A program made the translations under genes and the position numbers. A model generated the notes under the pieces. It was given only the letters and a program-made list of their open reading frames with translations. It had not been told where the DNA came from and did no database searches. A stretch of 64,000 bases of DNA from Ignelater luminosus (lineage: Eukaryota; Arthropoda; Insecta; Coleoptera; Elateridae): assembly GCA_011009095.1 (NCBI GenBank), contig VTPC01007146.1:48437-112436 (forward strand), given 5' to 3'. Positions 28,201 through 43,200 of the stretch are shown here, piece by piece. Each line of letters opens with the position of its first letter. Position 1 is the stretch's first letter.

Positions 28201-31200
28201 AAAAAGGGACCTTTCCACCCCCCTCCCCCTCTGAAGCGGCAGCGCTAGTGGTCTGTTTCTTAAAGTAATGTAGACTTGTTAACCTTGAAAAAAAATTCTG
28301 ATCGTGGTAAATTTACAGTTAAATTTAAAATTGAAATTTTATCAAAATACCATTTTACAAAAAAAGCTTATTGGTCCGTTAATAACTATAGTATCATTTA
28401 AAATTTATTTTGAAGCTGTTTTATTTCGTCGAAGACTCGCAGATCTTACCAAAACAGACTTTTCACCTTACTGTTAATTTTCTACTATACAGTGTGTTCA
28501 AATTTCGATGCTCACTATTGGCATCTCGGAAATTGTAAGAGATACTAAGTCGGTTAAATTGGAAAAGATTTGGCTATTTTGGAGATCAGCTTACTTATGC
28601 TTTTGTTTTTTCAAAAAAGTTCACGGCTTACTAGATATTTGCTAAAAACGAAATTATCTTATTTTTTTTAAGTGAAATATCTCAGGAACAAGCAAAGATA
28701 GAAAAGAACAGCAAAGAAGGTGTTTTAGAGAATTTACTCCGAAACACAAAAATATTATTTTCGCAATTGTCTTTTGTTTTACTTCGACGGTGAAACATAA
28801 ATCCAATTTTTTTCTAATGAAACGCCTACTTGATTTCCATATTACTGAACTGCACGCCTTAAATGCTTTTCAGTGATACATGGTTTGACATGGCTATTCT
28901 TTTGTTTTACTGAGTTATGAAGTGAAAATCATTTTTCATCATAGTGTGCAATGACGCCTAACACACAAAGTCGTGGAGTTTTATCAAAGAAATTCATTTG
29001 TTACGCAAAAATTGCTAAAACAAAATAAATACGCTTTTATGGGGCATTAGATGCTTAGTTGATGCTATCTGTGAATGCTCAGTAAATTATCTTAAAAGCG
29101 TCTTTTGTTTTATTTTAGCAATTGTTACATAACAAATGTAATTTATCTGACAAAAATCAATGATTTTCATATGTTTAAAGCCATGGCACACTAAGTGGGA
29201 AATGTTTTTTATTTAAAAAAAAAATGATAATTTCGTTTTTAGCAAATATCTAGTAAGCTGTGAACTTTTTTGAAAAAACAAAAGCGTAACTAAACTTATC
29301 TCCAAAATAGCCAAATCTTTTCTAATTTAACCGACTTCGTATCTCTTACAATTTCAGAGATCCCAATAGTGAGCATTGAAATGTGAACACACTGTATAAT
29401 CTATTAGAAAACAGTAGCCAATCAACTGGAGAAAATGGAAATTATAATAAGGCTGTCTATCGTATATTTTTAATTTAAAAAGAATTTAGAAAAAAAGCTA
29501 TAATGCCTTGTTGATGGAAAGGCAATTTGCAAAGTAACAGCGTTGCAAAACAATCAATAAGAAAAGTACGACATATGTTCCTGCAATATTGCGTAATACA
29601 TCTCATTCTTTACCCTGGAAAATATTATATTTTATACATTCTAACGTAAAGAATATAGGTCAACGACAATGCGACATTTATTACGAAAATGGCGGAATAA
29701 AAAAAAACTACCCCGACTTTAACCTTTTATATAATAAATGAAGTTGCCTTGTTTATTCAGTTGAGGTTCGAAAATGGAGTTAGAAATCCCAATTACATGT
29801 CAATTTATTTTTAGAATTGAAAAAAGAGAAGCATTAACCGAAGGTGTAGGAGTCTGTCGATCTAACGCTTTTCAACGGGCAAAAAGTATACTTATTAGGT
29901 GATGACGGGTGGTTTGGTATCAGAAATATGCTTAGCTTTTGTTTTATATTATATCATAATAAGAATACACAACCTTTTGTATAGCGTTATTTAGGATGAT
30001 ACTGATTAGATTCTATGCCCAGATTTAGAAAGAAGTCACATCTAGATTCACTTAAATGATTTTCTTTTACGAGGGCTTGCCACGTTTGCATAGTATTATA
30101 CACAGCATCCCGGAAATCTGTGTAAATATGTATGCTGCAATCCTAGATAGTACAGGTTTCGTAAAAGTGTATTTTAATAGAAAAATTTTATCTGCAATGT
30201 CATGTTCTACAAAAATAAAAACAAATAAAGTTAGTCAGTGAAGCCGAAATTCTTCAAATTCAACTGTTAACCTACGAGGTCGTAACTTCAGAAAACAAGA
30301 ACTCAACCTTAAATTATAATCCCTAGCACCAAATTGCTAGATAACAGTTATATTACATTCAGATTAATTCGAGGCTGATTTCTGTTTCTCTTTGCCAACT
30401 TAACAGCTATTTAAAAAGAATATGAAATGCAAAAGTAGTTGACGTTTAACGAGAAAAAGATTAAAGAGTTTTATTATTAGTACACCATTACTACAGCATT
30501 TATCGCTTTACATCCAGTAAATTAATGGGTGGTGGCGTGACAGCAACAAAATCTATTAAATGGGGGAAATTGTTCAATAAGCCCGTCTTGATTACCTCTT
30601 TGTAATTTGCATCGATTTGGCAAAATAATCAAAAAGTGAAAACCATTAATAATTCAAAATTTATAATCTAAAGAGGTTAATTTCTTTTTCCCAAGTCGAG
30701 TATAAAAGAAATTAGAGAACTTAAATAACTATTTACCTATATGTTCACACATTTTTTTATTTAGTCTAGTCATTATTAAACTAGTTCTCAATGTCTTTTC
30801 GTGGTATGGTCACAAACATCTAATGGTTTGTGCAAAACGAACAAAATTCAAAAAAGAAAACCTCTTACAGAAAAATGACTTGAATACAAAAGTAATGGAT
30901 CGCCTTAGTTTGGCATAGAGATAAAGGGCGAAAGGTATTCTTCATTCTGTCTAAAACTTCTTGAGAAATCATCCCCGCTTTTGAATACCAACATTTTTTC
31001 TGTGATACACTAGCATTCGTCAGGAATAGTTTAAATGGTCTGTGAAACCGTAAATATAGTATCGACCACCTGTTGGATTCTCTTCAATTTGAAAAATAGA
31101 CAAAGTTCTTTTGATCTATGAATAGCACTTTTTCTACATTTTTAACCCTTATAATGTACATTAAAATGGGTTTCATTTTTAACTGGAATTAATGCATAGT

Positions 31201-34200
31201 GAAAGTTGAGGTTATGTTATTTTTAATTTCGTCTTCTCGCAATGACACTTGAATATTGTATCTCTTTAAAAGTTATTTAATTTCGAATCTTGGCTATGGA
31301 AATGCCCAAAGTAATATTTTTCCCATATTATCAAAAATCCTTGTAGCATAAAGCATAATACATCAAGATTTATTACTTAACTTCAATTAATCCACGACTT
31401 CCAGATGGTTGGTATTGATCCCGAAACAAAAAGAAAACTTCTGAAATGTTCTTTAAACATATAGAAACGCTTTCAAGTAAGTCTACATTTTTTTAAAAAC
31501 GCCTTAGAGATCTTTTTAAAGAACTTACGTGATTATTCTATTGTGGTCTTTCTTGACAAGTCTTGCTCTCGTCTAAAAAAGAACAAAAACGTGAAAAAGG
31601 AAACCTAGAAGAAAAATTTAGGCCTTCGTCACTAAAGTGTAGCTAGTTAAAGATTTAGTATGAAAGAAGCCAGTTAGTTTAAATATTGAATGTCTATGTC
31701 CAACAACTCAGTCTCACAACTACTGGCATTCAATAAATGTCTCCGGTTTTATTAATCTCCGAAGGAGTCAGGATCTTTTGATTTGCGTCTAGATAAAGAT
31801 TAGTCCAAATTTTTGGAAATGTGAATAAGTCAAGATTCTTTTAAGTTTCGTCCCCATAATCAAGAACTTATAACAGAAGTCACAAGACCGTCAAGTCTAA
31901 AGTGAGGATCCTTCAAACGCCCTCTAACAGTTATGCAAGCAAGAACTGCTAGTTTTGTTTTGGGATTCAACCTGACAACGCATACGAAATAACTTAATCG
32001 TCATAGACTCGGTTCTGGTCATCTACCTGCCGTGGCATTGCTTTCCGTTAAGAGACTTAACGCTACCAGGTGTGAATAAAGGATTAAGTGAATGTCAACT
32101 ATGTTTGACTTAACCCTTTGTTCACGTCTAGTAGTGTAAATATAAAATGGCGACTGAACAAGCCCTGAGTATTCATTTACGAACACTTTGAAGGACGTCT
32201 GATTTAATTTGAAATGTATACGACTGTACAAACTAGATGATACGTGCAAGTATGACGACATACAGACAAATGTTTTTGATGCAGTCGTCAAACAGATCCA
32301 GGAACATTTAAGAAGGTTTATTTAAAATATTTGCTATAAGTAATAAGAAGAGCAAATTATTACTGTGTTGCCAGGAAAAACCAGCCTCTGTTGCTAGAGC
32401 AGTTTGAACTATTACTAGGTGCTGTTCTACAAGAAAAGACACCAAACCACTGGTTCATAGAATTATTTTGTCGCGGAACTCGCACCAATATTATTTTACG
32501 GCAACTCCTAGAACAATTAAACAGTTGAGACAAGACAGGAAAAAAATGAGTGAGCCAATACAGCACAAAAAATAAAACAGCAAAAGAACAAAAACCACAT
32601 AGAAGAGAATTGACCAATAAAGAAGAAAGAAGAGAAAAAAAGAAAAAAATGGCAAAGATCATTGTTAGACCAAGAATGTAAAGTGGAAAGAAAGAAGAGA
32701 AAATAGTCCTGATACATTATTTTCGATCACTGACATCTTGGTAAAAATTCTTTATTAATGGACATCTTGGATTTTTGGACAATCAAAGAATTTACCAAAT
32801 TTTTTATTTTTGTACCAACTAGTCCATAGCATGTTACTACATAAAAAATTGTTTTGGTTATTCCAAAATTTCTAGGCTGCTGGGAGTTCTGGATAAGTTA
32901 CCTAACAAAGCAAAAAATAGGCGAATTCATAAAGTCGTGTCACTACGATGTATAGACTAGTTACCAAGCAACAGAAAAATGAAGATAAACAATAACTGTT
33001 GGATGTTGGCTTTTTTTAACCATTCAGCTTTACTTACAACACGATGAATTGTCTAATGGGACATTCAAAAAAGGTTATGCCTATTAAGGCGGCATCAGGA
33101 TGTTGCTCAATCAGAAATGAAAAATATAATCAACTTCAGACGAAGTCTGTTTGCTGAGTTCAAAGAAAAAGAAAAACTTGCCAAAGCAGAGAAAAAAAGT
33201 AGAATTGCTACAGACAGACAAAAAGCAGTTTTAATTGAAAAATAGAAATGAAAGCATCAAAAATTGATCAAAAAAATCTCAAAAAATTATTGAAATGATG
33301 ACTTTTCAAAATGGCTACCAAAACTTCTAAATGGGAAAATGATACGGCTTTTCATACAAGAAGGCCTTACCCTCAGAATTTAATCATAATTTCGATGAAT
33401 TCCCAATGGTGTAAATTTCTCTCGATCAAAAATATTGGAGTTCTAGTAAACGAAAACCTTCTATAGATTCTTTTTGATCGTCATTTTGAACAACCACATT
33501 TTATCTTTGACTTTCAAACTACAAAATATCTTAGGCTTTGGTTTTTCTAAACGTGCAGAATTTTGATCGTAGTAATGAAATCGTATATCATTGTCATGTA
33601 CAATTATGATCTAGACACCATCAAAACTCAAATTCTATCTTGCTACCTCATAGTTTGGTTCAAATAGTTTTTATTCGCTTATTTGTTGGTAGTTTTTTAA
33701 AACTCACAAATGAACATCAACAGCGAGATAAATTTTTCAATTCTTAAAGTTGATGTGTTGAAAGAAGAGTGCATGAATTATCCAAAACAATTTTGGTCAA
33801 AGAAACGTAATAAACTCTTTAATGGCTACTCATCACTCCCCCTATGTATAGTCACAAGCATTTACCCCAAAGTCGTCTTTCACTTTTAGATTGCAGTTAA
33901 GGGAGATGTAGCGGTAGCGATAACAAAGGGATCGTGTTTCAATGAAGTCATACCGCCGCTAGGGAACAAAGCGATCGTGAAACTTGATATAGTTAAACTT
34001 GCTGAAATTGCGAAAAAGTAAGATTTTATTTACAAAGAAAGATGTTTGGTATTGTACCATACAGAAAAGTCGCTCAAAACACAAAAAACTGGAGTAAATG
34101 AATAAAATAGAAAATTTAATTTTCAAATGATAAAATTATCAATGTTCTTGTTGACAAAAGTAATCAAATCTACCACTCATTGTTCACGGTAGCATTATCT

Positions 34201-37200
34201 ACAAGTATCATTGATATACTGGGAAAAAGACGAAATTGTAATATTAACCAATTTTGCGACTTACGTTTCAATAAAAATAATGACGCTAATTTTGCCAATT
34301 TAAGAAATATTTGTTACAGCAGTGTAATTTCCTTAATAAGATTTCTTTTTCATCTTAAAAGGGACAAAAACACAGATTTACGAGGCAAATTTTCCTTTGA
34401 TTTAAAAACTAGCTTTCCAGTTGTATGATTAGTGATTGCTGATTAGCATGGAATTAATTCTTTTAGGTAATACATAAATCGCAAATAACCACTATCACGG
34501 AAGCTCATGACCGATCGATATATTTATTTATTTGGGCGGAGACTAACCACGTCAAAAATCAGTTTCCATGGTGGTTATGAATTTCCGATATTTTATAAAA
34601 TTAAAATAGAATCATGATTCAGTCCATGCATGTTGTTAGTAACGCAAATATAAATTTTCCACTTCCTCGTATTCGGTTCGTATTAGCTTTGGTTATAGTA
34701 AACTTAAGTGTACCTGTCATCATCATGGCGAACTGTTACCTATACAATAACAATACAATCATGTGCTGATGAAACATCCAATTTTATCGCTCAATTACTC
34801 ATAGAGAAATTAATTTGTTTTATATACTGGGTTAATTTGTAACAATGACCCTGATCATATTGACAAGGTCATTTTGTTGTGTCTAGTAAATTTCTTAAAT
34901 TCACCTTTGTGTTACAATTTTCAGTGAGTACAAACAAATCTATCTACCACTACTCTCTAAATTATGTACATTTAACTTACCTCTTGGATTAAGTCTTTCT
35001 GGATGAAACCAGGCGTCTGAAAAAAACGACATTAGAAATAGTTAGTAATTTAGTAGTAAAATTAGTAATAAGCAAGCTCTAAGTAAACGAGAAGAAATTA
35101 GCAAGGACTTTAGAAGTTGTTATCTGTAATAATCTATTTCAGTAGTATCAATTGTTTTATTGCATTCAGGGATCACCACTGTGCTGCGTGATGTTGGTAC
35201 CTAAAATAGCTTTGGTAATAACCTATTGACCTAACAATGACAGAGATTCTCAAAATGTACACTAATAATAAGAAAAAATTGCTCATTTCACAGATTTATG
35301 TTAATAAATCATAATTACAATGGAAATAAAACGCAAGGTCATTAAGTGAGCGATTCCAAAACGTTAGAATTATTCACACGACGTTATAAACATTGAAATG
35401 GAAAATCTAAAATGCATACAAATAGTTTAGATTTACTAGGGAAGCATGTTAACTAATTCTAAGTTGTTAGAGAGATATAAAAAATTAAAAACAAAAAGTT
35501 TCTAGAACACTACTATTGGGCGTCACTGCTCTTAGCGACAGTTACCTAATAATAGATTTCAATAATTGTACAAACATGAATTTACAGAATAGCAACAAGA
35601 AAAATAAGTTTTTGCAGTCTAGACGAATCGAATCGATTTCATTGCAGATATCAAATTCATGAGCAAATACTGATAAGTGATAATAATAATATAATAGATG
35701 GACATTCCGTCTTGTTTCTACAATAATAAAAATTGGAATATATCAATATCACAAGTGTACCAGATATGTATGTGTATATATTTAACAAATTATGCTCGAA
35801 GGAAAATTTATGTTGATTTTTAAATATACATAAACATTTTCCAGAACCTTTGAACAATTTCGAGATTTATTTTATGATTCATCAAATCCATGACTTTTAA
35901 TATTCTATTATTGTTAATTGTTATCTTATTGAGTGAGCGTAATTAATTTTTATTAAATCCAAGTACGGATTACAAGGATGTTTCTCAAACTAAATAATAA
36001 TTATCCAATTTTCGTAAATTAACTGATTTGATTACCTTTAGGAAGTACAAGTTTGCGTGTTCATCACGGAAATATTTCCATAAGAACATAATGATCACTA
36101 TTAGATCTTAATAAATTTCATTTGATTGTTGCTTGTTACTATCGTTTATCTTTAAAAAATAAATCAAAACTAGCTGGTGTGGCTACTACATGAAAGAATT
36201 ATTATTAACAATAACAGCACTTTTGTGTTTAAAACAATGGTTTATTATGAAACAAACAAAACATCAGCAGCAACACAATGTGACCATTAAACGTGGTACA
36301 ATACACATTCAGTCACGTGCATTTAACAGACAGAATCAAAAGAGCATTTTAATTAGAATTCTACGCGAGTTTTACCACCAAAACAACAAAAGCACCGAAA
36401 GAGAAAAAAAAATACCTACAAGGATCAAAGAGCACACATAATAGGGATCGCTGCCTTGATTTCTCCAAATCCGAAACACCCTTAACCTTGTTTAGTTCGT
36501 TTGTAACCCCATTAATAACATCGTCTACAACCGCGTTAGCTACGTTTTTAATTTGCTCCTCCATCGTCACGACACTGTTAAGTTACTAAAGAGTGACACT
36601 TTCAGTAATTGGTGTACAATTACACACCGTGACGTGCACTTCCACGGTATGTACACATAGATGCGCGGAACTCGCAGGACTGGGCAGGCGTTCGTGTATC
36701 GACCGTCGCAACCAGCTTTATCTGAAGGGGGCCAAAGGGACGATCCTATCGTACTTGGGACTATGCCCCCTGTGATAAAGATAACAAAGCTTACTTGTCA
36801 ATTTAGAAGGGTAGGTAATTATAGATGTTTCCTCATTATTGAATATTCGTCTTAATATAGGTCAATAATGGGAAATAGCCAAACAGGCCGTCATCGTTCA
36901 AGAATTCGAATAATTAAGACCACCTGGGGCATCGTCGGTTCTAAACCTCGAGGATCACTCGTATGTGGTACAGTTACATACGTACATATTGCGTGCGTCT
37001 TATAATTTTTGTTTCGGTGCAGTTCTGCTTTTTAGGAAACTTCGATTTGATTACACGCAATAATAAAAGCGAGTCCTACATTGAAGATCAACAAAAAGTT
37101 AATTGCGCAGGATGATTAGAATTTGTTATTTTAGACCATGATACAGAACTTCTTTTGTTAATTCAATTTTTCGCAGATACTTTCAATTTTCTTACATTAA

Positions 37201-40200
37201 AAAAAAACGCTAAGTAAATTTATTCCCTACTGGGAATTGAAATCCTCTTATGAACAGGGTGGGCCAAATTCGATGTGATAGGGGGATGGGGAGAGACTTA
37301 TTTTACTTATTTGCTTATACAAGACAAGTGCGTTAGTGCAATCAGAACTTGGAAACATGTCTTAATTTGTTTATAGGCAAAACAAAGGATATTCTAAAAA
37401 ATCGATTTACTAGAATTTAGCCGAGTCCGAGATTTTCCAATTCCGGTAGGTATTTCTAAAAGATCTTAAGACCTCGGCCAGGAATAATTTTTACTTTGTA
37501 ACTCATGTCAGAAACAAGTTTTGAAATTCAATTTTGATGAGATTTTGCGCCATCTGTTGGTTGACATTAGTCAGAAGAAGAGGTTGCAATAATGATTCTA
37601 AAGTCTTGATTTCTTCAATGTGTATTCTACTTTGTACAATTAAGTTGGTCTGCACAAGCCTCAATGAAGTAAAGAACTTTACGATGCCCATCCATAAGAA
37701 AGCAAAAGAAAACTTTTTGATATTTCGATTTTAATTTGTTGTTAATTCATACTGTGTTTTAGAAAAACTCTTGCAGGCCAATGATAAGTTTCACCAATCG
37801 CAAATTTTATGTTTTCACTTCTAATTAGTATGAAATGAAAGTCAGTATTGAATAATGGTCCAACATCTACGACACAAAAGGTACTAAAAAGCGAAGTCAA
37901 AACTTTTCTTTGCTAACAGCATGGGGGTTCAATATGGAGGATGCATAGGCAACTGTCTCTCTGTACCATTTCGCGCTTTATTTTAAATTCTTGCTTTTAG
38001 GGTATACTTTTTTCTTTTCAACGCGATTAAGGTTTTCCAACAAGCTAAGTTTGGATCGCATCCCATGGCATTCGACAAAAATGACCGCCAGCTACCATAC
38101 CACCAAGATGGTGTACATGCTCACTATGCAAAATATCAACTATGTGCTTGGAGTCCATTTTCTTATTAGAAAACTATGTAACTGAGGGATCTCTCACTGT
38201 GGCAGTAAGTGCACAAATTTGGAATTAGCACTTAGCAGGAGTGGCAAGACATAAGTAGTACCTGGCACGACGAAAGCAGGACCGTGGAAGGACCTGGCAG
38301 GACTTCGATGAACCAATCAGACAAGGAGTTTCTCGCTGAATCAGTAAGTGTACAAATTCGAAAGTAGTACTTCTAAGCATATGTCAAATCATGCCAAAAA
38401 GCGCAGTTAGTGTACCAGTTTTGGCCAGTGAAAGTTCTCCTCGTATGTAATAGACAACGATGTTTGCAAGTAGGTACGGAATGAAAGACTGCTAAAAGGA
38501 ACTTTATTACGAGTGCATTGCTCATTTAATTAATGTCCAAGTTCTATAGGAAAGGAGTAGAAAACTGATAATGCCTTTAATATTCTTCCCTGTCAAGTCA
38601 TTAACATTCGATTTCAAAAAGAGACATAAGACACTTAATGTTGTCAATGCAGCTGAAGATAAGTTTCCTGTTTTTCTGGCGAGTATTTACCAGAGCGATT
38701 TCAAAAAAACTTATGTCGGCTAGAGCATCACGAAGTGCAATAAGGAAAGCGAATTTGCCAAGAAGAATCAACAAAAAGTTGTTTCCAAACTATTCTATAC
38801 TGTAAAATACTAATTATCTTAGTTGTCTAATTTATTCATCATTCCAGTAATCTCTTCAGCAACAAAGGCGAAGAATGACTGATTTATTGACCACTTACTA
38901 GTAAAGATTCTTGAATACAAATCAGAATTTGTAATGTGACTTCTGAATGTTCTCCATAATATTGTAAATCGATAAAAATTTTTCACAAGCACAAAGGTGT
39001 AATTATCGAAGGAGCAGAAACTCTCAAAAACTCAAGCACTTCCTAGAATCGAGATGTTCGTCGAAATGCCAGTCTTCCTAAAAAGCTGAAGATTTTCAGA
39101 GGCTCAGGAACTTATAATGGCCGAAAGCTTTCAAAAACACCTTCAGGCTCACAAGACTCTACAAGGACTTGTTTTACAGTATTTCAAAGTTTCGTCAAGG
39201 TTCAAGGACCTGTAAGAACCTGGAAGTTCACAAGAACTCGGAACCGTTCAAATAATTAAAGTCCGCTAGGGACTCGGACAAAGACTAAACTGCCACGCCG
39301 CCAAAAACCAAGATGTCTACAGACAACATATCAAAATTTACTTTCTCGAATGAAAAATAAACTTAGAACGTCCAAATTTACAGAGGTTGTGTTGTAAAAA
39401 TTCTAGGTTTTGACTTGGAGTAAGCAAGCAAACCAGGTTTCTTACTGTGTTTAGAAAGATTATCTCTTAAAGTATCATCATGAAGCTATTTTGAATTGAC
39501 CATTGTACATTGTATTATGCCAAGCCTAATGGAGTACGAAGAGATTGAAATTGTAAGTAGCCTTTTTTGATACCTAGAATTGAGACGCTTTCGGAACAAA
39601 ATCTACAGGCAATATCCCTACTGAAGTCATGGGAGGATCACGTCTATTCGAAAAACAAATAAACGGTCGTTCTTTCGTTCCAGTAAATTTTCATTACAAA
39701 AGGGTACCAAAGGTTTGAGTCCTAGCTTGTAAGTATAGCAGATAAAAAAAGGGACTATGTAGAATTTTGTTTCTGATTTCCTAAATGTAAAATTAAGCCT
39801 CTGCGCAGGTAAATAATTGTCCTCGAAGTTCTTCTCATGGGATGCATCGTTTTCGATTAAAATAGTTTTCTGAAATACTCAAATTATCTAAAACAAGGTG
39901 TACCACGCAGATAAAATCACCGCAAGACAAAAAGATTTTTCAACTTTTCTAGGGTTTTCAGTTTTCCAGGTTGCTAGATACTATAATCATAGCACTGATA
40001 CGAGTAATGTAATGTAAGAACTTCTACTATCGTCATTTCACTGCAAATGATTACAATCTAAAGGAATAGAAATACTGCCAAATACATCAGAATAAAATCA
40101 AGCCCAAGAAGGAAGCAAAATGTCAAAAAAAACATAGTTGAATGAAGAAGAAATGGTTATGAAACCTTTTGGATTGGAATAAAAAGAGTGATAATTTTAC

Positions 40201-43200
40201 GGTTGTTAAACTGTGCAAACTTTTAAAAGCCGCCTTTTTGTTTCTCGAGGGCGTTGGGGGAGTCCCCTTCGGACTCAATCAAAATGCTGCCTCTTTGATA
40301 AGCCAAATGTAGCCCCTTGATTAGCCGTCCTTATGCGGTAAACAATCCGCACACCTACACGCGGCGGCCCTGATATCAAATATGTTTTCCCAAACTTGCA
40401 AATCAAAAATCGTTTGATAGGAGTTAACTTCTACAAACCGAAAACCATAGTACGAGCAATTAATTTGTTACCGCCATTTAAAAAGATAATCATCTGCCAA
40501 AAATAAAAAAGAATCAAATTGTTCAAAATAGATTAATTACTGTTAAAAAAATCTCGATGTCATTCAAAAAATTAGTTCGCTTATATATGAAGACCAAATT
40601 TGTATGTGCATAATAATTACAAACTTTACATAAAAATAAAACCCCATTGTTCATTTTACAGTTTTATCCCGCATGTTCATTTAGAAACAGTTAATTTCCA
40701 TTGTTTCTATACTGTACATGCAGACAAAATCGGCAGTTAGTATTTGAATAAAATTGGTGAATATAAATTCGCTGATTTTCAACAAGTTATCGCTCCTAAA
40801 AGCCGTAAGTACTATTGAATTGATGACTCACACGGATATCTTAGGGAATCTTTTATCACCAGATAAAACAAGAGAAGGGCATTAAAGTGATTGATTACGG
40901 ATGAAATTCTATTAAGGAGGGAAAAATAAAGGTGCAGTCAGGTCCAGCTATTTGTTCTAATTTGTACTTGCATTTATTCTGAAGTGGCAGGCTCATCGCC
41001 TTTTTGTTAAAATAGTTTTTTTGGTTTTAGAAAAACCCAATTGATAAAGGGTATAAGTTCAATTTTCCCCATTTATTATTTAAGCGAACACATCCTATAA
41101 ACGATATATTATTATTGATAGACCCTTTGAAATATACCAAGCATATGGTTTTTCAAAGCTGTTTTTACTGCCGATCTTAGTTTTTCTGGCTAGTAATACG
41201 TGTATGCCATGCCATATGATGATGACCGTCATTTATTTCCTTCTAAAGATTATTCCTTGACAGACACATAAAATCTTGATTCAACATGTCTCTATTTATT
41301 TAAAGACATTTTAAGAAGATTATTTATACAGCAAGAAACAAACAAGTGACAGTCAAAAACATTTATTATATTTTGTTTATGATTTACAAAACGACATGCA
41401 GTTTTGACACTTCCATCAACGCATCAGTTTCAAAAGAGAAAAGGAATTCCTATAGGATTAGTTTTTTTTACCTTATAAATAAGAAGACAAGAAGTGTATG
41501 TCAAGGGAGAGATTTTATTTTTAAATAAAATTGCATATTTTAAGTATTTCATTGGAAGATTTTAATGAAGTAATTAAGATTGCTCCAAAGAAAATAGATA
41601 TCACGTGGAATATTCCTAAAATGCTTTAATACACACTTTTTTACTGGTAATAAACGGTCTCTTATTGGAGGGTAATGCCATTAATGTAAAAACCCGAACA
41701 ATGTTACTAAAAAAAGTTGTACAGAACAGTCGAAGATTCGATTACACAGTGGGACGCTTTATATATTTTGGTATAAGGCCTGTCTCATAAGTTTTGGCAC
41801 AAAATAGAATTTTGCTACCTAATAGAAATGAAGGACTTCAGAACGCAAATGTTTATTTTTATGATTAACAAAAAACAAACTAGACAACTGAAGTTGGTCC
41901 GTGGTCTTCAATTTGTCTTAGAATATGTTTTTATTAAGCATCATTTGTTAGACGGCTCTCATGACAACTTCTTTAATTTTCTGTTTAATGCGTCTCCGGA
42001 GTTGGTTTTCGATTTTGGCTTCCCAACGATCACTGTAGACTAATCTACTTGAAAGTGACCAAAAATGCTCTATGGGGCGAGCGTTAGGAATGTTAGGGGG
42101 ATTATTCACTTTTGCGACAAATGGTATTTGTTTAATGTTTAACCATTGTTGAGCTGTTTTCGCATAAATAACACACTGCTAAGTCCGGTCAAAACATAAT
42201 TTTATCGCTTTTAGGTTTGTTTTGAATAAAGCTGTTCAATTTTGCTAGACAGTTGAACAGTATCCTCTGAAAAACCAAATTTTCGCCCTAATCCTCGTGT
42301 TGACACACCGATGCAATTTCTGGCAAGTCTACTTATTTGTCGGTTAGATAAAGTACGTAGACGGCCACACTTTTTTCCATTTATACAAATCTTACCTTCC
42401 CTGCAATCCTTTATGGTGCAATAAAAGCAAATTCAAAATTTCCTAGTTTGAAAGGTGTCCAAATAATTGATAATTTATCTTCCTTAACTCCAACTTGCAC
42501 GACATTTTAGCACGTTAATTATTGGCACTCTAACAAATTTCATACAAACCGTCTTTAATATGTGCAAAAACTTATGAGACAGGCCTTGTGCTTGTTTCTT
42601 ATTCATTGTTGATTACAGCAACATAGCATAATACGTGCATAAACCTAACAGTTTTGGCATTATTCAATTATTGTAAAATACAGCAAAATGCAATTTACTA
42701 GATTTTTTAGATAAACACTCCATTACCTCTTATTTATGATATATGAGATAATCTATTTATAATGAATATTTTTTTGCTGACAACCCTGCAGTCAGAATTT
42801 GAGTTATGTATTTTATTTCTTCACATTCTATGGTTCTTGCAACTGAAGCTAGAGCACTACTCTCTATAAAGAAGGTTCATGGTTAAACTCTCACTGACCA
42901 TTTTCTCATATTGGTGTCGGATTTATATTGCCAATGTTGTAAAACAGAAAGTTCTTTCATTATATCAGGGCCATTTGATGATATTCCATAACAAACAATT
43001 GACTACAACTGAAACGGTCCGATTTAGACTCACATAATGATAAATTTTGTAATTAACAGTGAGTTTCAAATTAAAATATTTTAACAAAAATTAAGTAAAA
43101 TTACTTTTGCGTTTCTGAATCACCCTGTATAAAAGATATATGAAGTCAAAATCCTAATCATCACTTTTAAACATTAAAAACTGTAGTTAAGCAAAATTTC

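Noticed and set aside
36722..36775. GGGGGC...GCCCCC stem looking like a structured RNA
   Set aside because: It has no tRNA arms, A/B boxes or known fold. More likely it is part of the GC-rich promoter region of the 36.4-kb exon.
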